From Tetracentron sinense (Eukaryota > Streptophyta > Magnoliopsida > Trochodendrales > Trochodendraceae): a stretch of DNA of 64,000 bases. Location of the stretch: NCBI GenBank assembly GCA_015143295.1, contig CM026557.1:26197760-26261759 (forward strand), read 5' to 3'. Shown here one piece after another: positions 55,794-64,000 of this stretch (the first letter of the stretch is position 1; each line of letters starts with the position of its first letter). The translations under genes were made by a program, and so were the position numbers. Below the pieces are notes generated by a model that was given only the letters and a program-made list of their open reading frames with translations, was not told the DNA's origin and ran no database searches.

Positions 55794-57288
55794 TGTTAGC
55801 CTCAGGGTTACAACCATGAGTACCCTTAATAATTTTGATAATAACATAACAATTAAATGAAAATATTTGGTACTAATGAAACCATTTAAGTGCGTGAATA
55901 TTTCAGATTACATAAGTTGATAGCACTCCAATCATGAAAAAGGATGGAAATTATCCAAGAGGAAGTTCAACTCAATACAAGATGAAGATTCAAGAAGAGA
56001 CCTTAGTCCAAGTCAAGACCATTGAAGACCAAATGCAAAATCACAAGACCCAAGTCAAGCCAAGATTATCTCTCATTTTTCTAAATGTATTATTCTGAGA
56101 ATGTATAGGACTTATGTAAAAAGTCCTCAAAAGAAAGGTGAAGTGAATAAGCTCAAGAACCATAGATTGACCATAGGAGCCTAGGACATCCTTTGAAATC
56201 AATTTAAGGCCCTAATGAATCATAAAAATATGATAAAAAGATAGCTAATGGACCTAGGAAATCAATCAAATCCCTTCGGTCTGATCCTAGACTGAATTCA
56301 GAGTTTTTACTCTGAATTCGTTGACGAATTATTTGGGTAGATTGAATTTGGCAATGAAGTCATGACAGAATTTTTAAAACTCTATTCTGTCTCATGAATT
56401 CGTCGACGAAATCTTTGGTTGGGTTAAGATTCGGCGACGAAGTCGTTTCAGGATTTTTTGAAATCCAATTCTGTCTTTTGAATTCGACGACGAACTCAAG
56501 TGGGAACTCCACTTTGTCGACGAAATCATGTCTGAAACAGAAAATTTTCTGTAACGGCTAGTTTGCAACGGACCTAAAAGCATTTAATGCTTCCCCAACG
56601 GCACTATTGGATCAAATGCTATAAAAGGAGTTCATTTATGAACATATAATAACTCTTGATCACTGCAATAACTCCTATTGATCCCTCATTTATTGCTATT
56701 GATTTTCACTCATTCTCACACTTAGAAAATCCCCAAAAGTTTCTCTTGAGCTCATTCAAGTCTACTTTCTTTGAGAGACTTTATTAGAGTTTGTATTTCA
56801 CTCTTATCCAACTCATTTAAGGAGCCTTCTGTTCGGATTTTCAATCTAAAACCTATTTATTGAGAGTAGTCAAGAATCCAGGATTCTTGCACTGAAGTTG
56901 TTGCTTCAGCAATATCAAGAGAGGGTTGTACTCTTGAAAGGTTTCAGTTCGGCCTAAAGGAGAGCTTGAAAGGTGATATCTTGACCTGTAAAGAGAGATT
57001 GTAAGGGTTTGGACTCCACCTGTGAAGGAGCCTGTACGATTAAGGAATCGTGGTGAATCCTCTAGCTGGAAGCTGAGGAGGGGAGTAGGCTGGTTTGCTG
57101 AACCTCGAGAATAAATCTTGAGTTTGCACTCTTCTTATCTCTTCTCTCTCTTTTAATATTCCATTGTTTTATCTTGTTGCATATTATACTCTATTCTGCT
57201 CTTTGAACTTGTAGTTCATACTTTTAATTTTTAAAAATCTGCCTTAGACCCTATTCACCCCCCCTTTAGGGTCATTACTTGGTCAACA
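55794..57288 (+). repeat. Sirevirus E 5' LTR
   Basis: About 1.5 kb, TGTTAGCCTC to GGTCAACA. It has a cluster of GAATTCGTCGACGAA-type motifs (56314-56527), a perfect 16-bp palindrome ACAGAAAATTTTCTGT (56537-56552), a TATA box TATAAAAGG (56620-56628) and a C-run CACCCCCCC near the end (about 57256-57264). Confidence 0.85.
56314..56628 (+). promoter_or_regulatory. Sirevirus LTR promoter module
   Basis: Motifs: GAATTCGTTGACGAATT, GAATTCGTCGACGAAATC (56396-56413), TTCGGCGACGAAGTC, GAATTCGACGACGAACTC (56480-56497), TTTGTCGACGAAATC (56513-56527), the palindrome at 56537-56552 and the TATA box. A shorter version of the same set stands before the env-like ORF (62325-62452). Confidence 0.6.
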
Positions 57289-57290
57289 AT

Positions 57291-57303
57291 TGGTATCAGA
57301 GCC
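57291..57303 (+). other. Sirevirus E primer-binding site
   Basis: TGGTATCAGAGCC two bases after the LTR, complementary to initiator tRNA-Met. Confidence 0.9.
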
Positions 57304-57348
57304 TAATACTCTAATTAGATCTAAACAATCTGAGTAATCGATTTTATT

Positions 57349-59040
57349 ATGGCGAACAATGTATTTGCAACAAGCCTAGGAGAAGGACAGTCCACCACTG
57401 GACCACCATTGTTTAATGGAGAAAATTATAACTATTGGAAAACTAGGATGATGTATTACATTCAAGCTCTAGATTATGAGTGTTGGAGAGTAATAGTCAA
57501 TGGCCCTCATCTTCTTACAAAAAGTATGGATGATTTCAGAATTCCTAAGGTAGAGGAAGAATGGAATGAAGCTGACATTAAGCTCATTCAAATCAATGCT
57601 AAAGCTATTAGCAACCTCTACTGTGCTTTGAGTCCCCAAGAATTTAACAGAGTATTAGGATGTGACCCTGCTAAAGAAATATGAGATAAACTGAAAGTCA
57701 CCTATGAAGGGACTAATCAGGTTAAAGAAGAAAAGATTAGCATGCTTGTTCACAAGTATGAATTATTTAAAATGGAAAAAGAAGAATCTATCGATGATAT
57801 GTTCACCAGATTTACTAACATTTTAAATGGTCTTAAATCTCTGGGTAAAGTGTATTCTAATGCAGAAAATGTGAGAAAGATTTTAAGATCATTGCCCAAG
57901 GATTGGACTCCAAAAGTAACAGCAATCCAAGAAGCTAAGGACCTCACCAAACTGCCTACGGATGAGCTGCTGGGATCTCTTATGACTCATGAAGTCATAA
58001 TGAAGGATCAAATGCCTGATGAACCTAGAACCAAGAAATGGTTGGCTCTCAAGTCTACTCAAATTGAAATCAGTGATGAGGAAACCAGCAGTGATGATGA
58101 AGATATAGCCTTGATGGCAAGAAGGTTCAAAAGGTTCCTCAAGCATAAGAAGAACTTCAAAAAGAGACCATACAAGAAGGAGTTCTCAAAAGAAGTGAAC
58201 AAAGCTGAATCTAGCAAGAAGGAACCTCTCACCTGTTATGAATCTAAGAAGCCAGGCCACATAAGGACTGACTGCCTTCAACTCAAGAAAAGCCAAAAGT
58301 ACAAGAAGAAGGCCATGATGGTAACTTGGGATGACTCAGAGGGAAGCAAGTCGGAAGATTCAAGTGATGAAGAAGTAGCAAATCTATGCCTCATGGCAAA
58401 TGAGGATGAGGTAACTCCTTCCCCAAATGATTCTCTCTCATATGATGAAATAAGAGAAGCATTTGATGAACTTTATACTGAATTTGGTAGAATAGCTAAA
58501 TTAAAGAAATTCTTTAAAAAGGAAATCCACACTCTCTCACAATCATGTGAAACTTTACAAAAAGAGAAGAGTATGTTAGCCATTGAGAATGAGGAATTGA
58601 GTATTCCTCATAACTCACCATGTGAATGTGATAAGCTAAAAGATAAAGTCAAGGACTTGACTAATACTGTCCTCACATTCACAAATGGTCAAAAGAACCT
58701 AGAAAGACTTTTAGGACATCAAAGATGTGTTTTTAATAAGGCTGAACTTGGTTATAATACTTTTTCAAAACAAAAAGATTATTAAAACTTCTTTGTAAAA
58801 CTAAGTAGTCACCAAACTCCACCATCTACCTCATTTTATAATGGTAAAATAATTAGAAAAGTTTGGGTTCCAAAAGGAACATCTTCTATTTCAAAAACTA
58901 ACCATAAAGGACCAAGAATGATATGGGTTCCCAAGGGAACTAATCCTCCCAAACCACAACCCAGATCACTTTGGGTACCATCCAAAACTGTTTGGGTATC
59001 GGGGGGAAAGTATTTTGGAGTTACTTGAATTGGATGTGTA
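57349..59040 (+). pseudogene. gag: Sirevirus E gag
   Basis: ATG at 57349: MANNVFATSLGEGQ, then PLFNGENYNYWKTRMMYYIQ, the N-terminal motif of copia Gag. A TGA at 57682 stands where Trp is usual (AKEI-stop-DKLKVTYEG), then the frame is open to 58785. It has a Lys-rich region and CYESKKPGHIRTDC, where the second Cys of the zinc knuckle has become Ser. A coiled-coil part follows (KLKKFFKKEIHTLSQ), and three WVPKGT-like repeats (58860-58990). The knuckle would bind RNA. Gag is longer than in most copia elements, as is usual for Sireviruses. Confidence 0.85.
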
Positions 59041-60504
59041 GGTATGCCTCAAATCAAGAACTTCCAAGACAACATGGTTCTTGGACAGTGGATGCTCAAG
59101 GCATATGACCAGGAACAAGGAACTATTTATATCAATCACTCCAAAGGATGGCGGTCATGTGACATTTGGAGACAATGCCAAAGGGAAGATCATCAGCATA
59201 TGTAACATTGGTAAGAATAAATCTGTCTTTATAGAGAATGTACTACTCGTTGATGGTCTTAAGCATAATCTCATAGGTATTAGTCAACTTTGTGATAAGG
59301 GATTGAATGTTTCATTTAATTCAAATATCTGCATGATTAAGGATAAAGATAATCTAAATACTTTGTTTGTAGCACATAGGAATGAAAATTTTTATACCTT
59401 AGATTTTGATGAACTTAAATCCCAAAACATAATATGTTTTTCTGCTATAGATGAAGCAAGTTGGCTATGGCATAGGAGACTAGGATATGCTAGTATAGAT
59501 CTTTTGTCTAAACTCTCTAAAAATGAATTAGTTAAAGGATTACCTAAAACTAAATTTATCAAAGATAAAATCTGTGATGCTTGTCAACTTGGAAAACAAA
59601 TAAATCTTCATTTCAAACCAAGAAAATGATTTCTACCACTAGGCCCTTAGAACTTTTGCATATAGATCTTTTTGGTCCAAATGAAGTAGCTAGCCTAGCT
59701 GGAAAAACTTATGCTTTTGTTATAGTGGATGGTTTTTCAAGATACTCATGGGTACTATTTCTTTCTCATAAAAATGAAGCACCTTCTTTATTTAAAAAGT
59801 TTTGTAAAATAGTTCAAAATGAAAAAGGTTATTCTATTAACAACATAAGAAGTGATAGAGGAGGAGAATTTAAAAATAAAGAACTTGAATTATTTTGTGA
59901 TGAAAATGGTTTTAATCATAATTTTTCAGCACCTAGAACTCCACAACAAAATGGTGTAGTAGAAAGAAAGAATAGATCTCTTCAAGAAATGACTAGAACA
60001 ATGCTTAGTGAAAATAAGTTACCAAATTATTTTTAGGCTGAAGCCATTAACACTTCATGTTATGTAATTAATAGAGTTGTTATAAGAAACAAATTAAATA
60101 AAATTCCCTATGAGCTATGGAATGGAAGAATCCCTAATATAAGTTATTTTAAGGTGTTTGGATGTAAATGCTTCATACTTAATGATAAACAACATCTTAA
60201 GAAATTTGATGCTAAATCTGTGGAAGGAATCTTCTTAGGATACTCTACTAATAGCAAAGCTTATAGAGTGTTTAATAAGAAATCATTAATTGTTGAAGAA
60301 TCAATTCACATAGTTTTTTATGAATCAAATCATTTTAACAAAATCAATACTTATATGGATGATGAAATTGATGATCTTCCAAAAGCAATATCTAATTTAG
60401 AAATCAACAAAGAAAATAAAAATGATCAAGAAAAAGAAAAATCAAGTAACAACTTCATTGAAATAAATAATGAAGAAGAAATTGAAAATGAAGAATCATA
60501 TTAA
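59041..60504 (+). pseudogene. int: Sirevirus E protease and integrase
   Basis: Protease loop WFLDSGCSRHM (DSG near 59081), then the pre-integrase motif WLWHRRLGYASIDLLSKL with CDACQLGKQ (HHCC zinc site). A 1-nt deletion near 59600 shifts to frame 59581-60036: PLELLHIDLFGP, VDGFSRYSWVLFL, IRSDRGGEFKNKE, PRTPQQNGVVERKNR: catalytic D, D and E are visible. A TAG at 60034 replaces Trp; the integrase end runs on with VFGCKCFILN, GIFLGYST and an acidic Asn-rich linker to a TAA at 60502. Confidence 0.88.
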
Positions 60505-62155
60505 CTTCCTGAAGCTTGGAAATTAATAAAAGATTACCCTAAGGATCTAATACTTGGTAATATGGAACAAGAGGTTAGAACAAGAAGAAATCTAATGAAC
60601 CTTGCTTTTCTAAGTCAAATTGAACCTAAAAATGCCTTAGAAGCTATTGAAGATGAATTGTGGGGCATTGCTATGCAAGAAGAGTTAAATCAATTTGATA
60701 GAAATCAAGTTTGAGATCTAGTACCTAGACCAAATGACAAATCTATTATTGGAACAAAATGAGTATTCAGAAATAAAAAGGATGAAAATGGGAATGTAGT
60801 TAAAAACAAAGCAAGATTAGTAACTCAAGGTTACAACCAAGAAGAGGGGATAGATTATGATGAAACATTTGCCCTAGTTGCTAGACTAGAAGCTATAAGG
60901 ATGTCACTTGCATTTGCTAGTCATAAAGAATTTAAACTATATCAAATGGATGTAAAAAGTGCATTTCTAAATGGGTATATCAATGAGGAAGTTTATGTAA
61001 ATCAACCTCTTTGTTTTGAAAATCATAAATTCCCTAATCATGTATTTAAGCTAACTAAAGCCTTATATGGATTAAAGCAAGCTCCAAGAGCTTGGTATGA
61101 TAGGCTAAGTAGCTTCTTAATTGAAAACGGATTCACAAGAGGTAAAATTGACACAACTTTATTCATAATGACCAAAAACGATGATATGCTAATAATTCAA
61201 ATCTATGTAGATGACATCATATTTGGATCAACAAATGAATCTCTCTATAGAATGTTTGCTAAAACAATGCAAAAAGAATTTGAAATGAGTATGATGTGTG
61301 AATTAACATTTTTCTTAGGACTTCAAATCAAACAAATCAAACAAAGAACTTTCGTTAATCAAGCTAAATATACTAAAGAACTACTTAAAAAGTTTGGAAT
61401 AGAAAACTCTAAGATAATGGATACTCGTATGAGTCCATCAACCAAACTTGATAAGGATGAAAAAGGGAAAAGTATTGATGAAAAACTCTATAGAGGCATG
61501 ATTGGAAGCCTTTAGTATCTCATTGCAAGTAGACCTGACATTATGTTCAGTGTCTGCATTTGTGCAAGATTCCAATCCTGTCCAAAAGAATCTCACTTAA
61601 CTGCTGTAAAAAGAATCTTTAGATACTTGCTTGGAACAATTGATTTAGGCTTATGGTATCCAAAAGTCACAAACTTAGATCTAATAAGCTATTCAGATAC
61701 AGACTTTGCTAGATGCAAAGTAGATAGAAAAAGTACTAGTGGAACTTGTCACTTTTTAGGACATTCTCTTGTTTCATGGTTTAGTAAGAAACAAAATTCA
61801 GTAGCCTTATCCACAGCTGAGGCTGAGTACATGGCAGCTGGACTTTGTTGCGCTCAAACTCTCTACATGAAACAACAGCTAGAAGATTTTAAACTTATAT
61901 ATACTAAAATTCCTATTAAGTTTGATAACACAAGTGCTATTTGTATGACTAAGAATCCTATTCAACACTTAAGGACTAAACACAGAAATAAGATATCACT
62001 TTATTAGAGATCATGTGCAAAATGGAAATGTTACCTTGGAATTTGTTGATACTATTAATCAGCTTGCTGATATCTTTACCAAACCTCTACAATCTGACAG
62101 GTTCAGTGCTTTGAGAAGAGAATTGGGAATGACTAGTCTAAATGATCTAACTTAA
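60505..62155 (+). pseudogene. rt: Sirevirus E reverse transcriptase and RNase H
   Basis: Frame continues: W of ELWGIAMQEE, TGA codons near 60713 and 60761 where Trp is usual, [69 protein letters not shown] with the catalytic YVDD, a stop at 61513, then RNase H with SYSDTDFA, SWFSKKQNSVALSTAEAEYMA and KFDNTSAI. A 2-base deletion near 61985 shifts the frame; the end LADIFTKPL is in the next frame, and TAA at 62153-62155 closes it. Confidence 0.9.
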
Positions 62156-62324
62156 TCAAGATCAAAAGTAATCAAAAATTGAAATCTTTGATTCGATCTG
62201 CCTATAACTTGCTTGATTGTTTAATAGATTGATTTGAATACGTTATGATAATTTTTGATGTCTTGATGAATCTTTGACTTAAAGGAAAACAGGTAGAAAA
62301 CTAAAGAGAAATCAATTCTTCATA
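62156..62324 (+). other. Spacer between pol and the env-like ORF
   Basis: AT-rich, no gene. Confidence 0.5.
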
Positions 62325-62452
62325 TTCAGAATTGAATTTGGCGACGAATTCAATCTAGAATATGATTGCGACGACGAATCTTTGGGAAATATAGAAAACA
62401 GAATGTTTTCTGTACCCATTTCGGCGACGAATTGAGTTGTGTGTATAAATAG
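62325..62452 (+). promoter_or_regulatory. LTR-like promoter module before the env-like ORF
   Basis: GAATTTGGCGACGAATTC (62334-62351), GCGACGACGAATCTTTGGG (about 62368-62386), near-palindrome ACAGAATGTTTTCTGT (62398-62413), TTCGGCGACGAATTG (62420-62434) and TATAAATAG (62444-62452). The same motif types in similar order make up the LTR promoter (56314-56628). The ORF start ATG follows 119 nt behind the TATA box. I infer an internal promoter for a subgenomic transcript. Confidence 0.5.
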
Positions 62453-62570
62453 TAACCCTCAAAATCCGAACTATTTCAAACCTAATCCTTCCCTCCAAAG
62501 TCCCTATTTCATTGCTCGTACACCCTTCTTTGTTCCAAGATCTAGCGAATCTTCCCAAATCTCTCGAAAA

Positions 62571-64000
62571 ATGCCTCCTAGAATGAAGAATGCATATGTG
62601 GAGCCACCAAAGAAGAAATCACGAACCGACAAAGGAAAAGAACCGGCCTCAAGTTCAACTCCAGTCACAGTAAAGTTCAAGGAAGCAAAATTCGAGAAAT
62701 TATTCAAAGAAAAATTCCTATCTCGTTCCCCTCTGTACGGTAAAGTCATTAATTTCATTAGTTTTGATGCCTATGGACTCGAACCCATAAAAACTCTCTT
62801 TTCTGTCCTAAAATGAGATAAATTTCTTGAATCTAATGAACCTATGTTTCTTGAGTTAGTCAAACTCTTTTACCCTCACTTCCATTTCAATCAATCCGAA
62901 TCTCTTATTACCTCATTTGTCTTAGGTAAAAACATTTCTTTTCATTTAAATCAATTGCACTCAATTTTAAAAATCCCTCAGTGTACCCTTTAAACTTTTG
63001 TGAATGGTCAGTGGACCAGTCATGAAGGATTTGATGTGATTGAAGCACTGAAAATGATGTGCATAAACCAAGATTTCACTTCTCCTTTTCAACCTAAGGT
63101 TAAAGATCTTACCCTTACTGCTAGACTGATTCACCACATAATCACTTATAACCTAGTTCCCAGGGCTGGTGGTAGGGAGTATCTCACCTACTTCGATGTA
63201 TTCCTTATGTGGTGCATCCTTACCTCCACACCCATTGATCTCTCCTACATCATTGTCCATTGTATGGATGATGCATTTAAGGGAAAATCAGGGTGTCTCC
63301 CTTTTGGTCAGGCTCTGACTAAAATCTTTAAACACTTCAATGTTCCTTTAGCCTCTCAAATAGATATTGTCACCCCTGATGATTCCTCCATTTATAGCAA
63401 AGCAACCATTCAAAGAATGGGCTATATCTGGAATGACTCCCAGAAGGTTTGGACTCCTAAACCCTCTGCTTCTCAGTCCTCCTCCCTTCCTTCCAGTACT
63501 CCAGTTCCTATTCATACTCCATCTATACCTTTTTCTGCTCCCTCTTCATTTATTCCTTCCTCTTCATCTGCACTCATAGTAGAACTTCAGGCTGAGCAGC
63601 AGCAAGCATCAGTGCCAGAGGAGGAATCCCAGGCTGAGCAGAAGCCAGTACCAGAAGAGGATCCTTCAGATGAGCTTCAGGGTGAGCAGCACCCCAGAGA
63701 TGAGTTGCTTGACTGGTCTGATTTCGTGGATGCTGGAGAGATTCCCGAGAGTTCTCATAGACAGGTGTCTCCTCATTTTGAGAACCCTGGTCAGTTCTAT
63801 GAGGTGCCCAGCAGGCCAGCAGCTTCAGATGAGTAGCTGAACATCATGGTAGGGCAGATTACCTCCATGTTTTCCAGCTTGGAGCAGTTTAAATTGGAAA
63901 TGAGGATGAACCAACAGGCTTTTCAAGAGGAAATTAGAGCATTCCTGGTCTCCTTCATGACAGAGTCAAGGGAAAAGCTTACAGCCATTCAAATCGAATC
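62571..64000 (+). pseudogene. Sirevirus E env-like ORF (runs off the window)
   Basis: ATG at 62571, MPPRMKNAYVEPPKKKS with a basic, nuclear-signal-like start. Then FEKLFKEKFLSRSPLYGKVINFISFDAYGL-type sequence, FYPHFHFNQSESLITSFVLGK and LNQLHSILKIPQ, resembling the domain called putative plant transposon protein in Pfam. After a TAA (62991) come LIHHIITYNLVPRAGG and YLTYFDVFLMWCIL, a Ser/Pro-rich stretch, a Gln/Glu-rich acidic stretch and, after TAG (63834), a coiled-coil-like end. The three stops (62814 TGA, 62991, 63834) lie in one phase. I see no signal peptide or clear membrane anchor, so 'env' is a positional name only. Confidence 0.7.

Larger units (their letters stand above)
55794..64000 (+). 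mobile_element. Sirevirus-type Ty1/copia element E (incomplete at window end)
   Basis: 5' LTR, iMet-type PBS, gag with a WVPKGT repeat linker, protease, integrase, RT, RNase H in copia order, then an env-like ORF. This order with an extra 3' ORF is typical of Sireviruses (SIRE/Maximus). The 3' LTR is not in the window. The exact LTR start (55792 or 55794) is uncertain. Confidence 0.9.

Overview
The window is plant nuclear DNA, most likely from an angiosperm, and consists almost entirely of nested LTR retrotransposons. Evidence for a plant: Ty3/gypsy elements of the Tat/Ogre type (ORF1 before gag, dual RNase H, tRNA-Arg primer site), Tekay/Del-type chromovirus LTRs, a Ty1/copia Sirevirus, 5-bp target duplications, and polyproteins broken by stops that are mostly C-to-T type. 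I see no intact host gene; one weak small locus lies at 2.55-2.93 kb. The species cannot be told from the sequence.

Layout. (1) 1-3328: AT-rich DNA with a 2.2-kb solo LTR (135-2327). (2) 3329-53458: a minus-strand Tat/Ogre element, 'B', with 3' LTR at left, 5' LTR at right, and ORF1, gag, protease, G-patch, RT, two RNase H and integrase between. Its 3' LTR holds a truncated Tekay-type element 'C' (4317 to about 10724), whose gag holds a solo LTR (7711-10193). Its coding part holds solo LTRs at 20216-22422, 24546-26822 and 27697-30584. (3) 31541-50642: a plus-strand Tat/Ogre element, 'A', inserted in the leader of B, with both LTRs (about 2.38 kb), PBS, PPT and an AGATG target duplication; its integrase is split by a solo LTR (42593-44786). 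(4) 53459-54499: the right part of another Sirevirus-type LTR, 'F'. (5) 54500-55793: a gutted Tekay-type element, 'D'. (6) 55794 to the end: Sirevirus 'E' with 5' LTR, PBS, gag, pol and an env-like ORF running off the window.

How the parts fit: A and B are diverged members of one family with the same gene order, so each helps to read the breaks in the other. All open frames are decayed copies of retrotransposon genes.

Most interesting signals: (a) a short acidic reading frame (core PWVEEEYVEEP) conserved in all four long Tekay-type LTRs, just behind a conserved intron-like segment with GT/AG borders; (b) a copy of the Sirevirus LTR promoter module (GGCGACGAATT motifs, a palindrome and a TATA box) directly before the env-like ORF; (c) a family of hairpins sharing CGGTAG/CTACCG arms in the Tat/Ogre LTRs; (d) a 3' UTR segment of the Tat/Ogre elements complementary to their own primer-binding site; (e) promoter-side arrays of CCGATCGATCGG-like palindromes in the Tekay-type LTRs.
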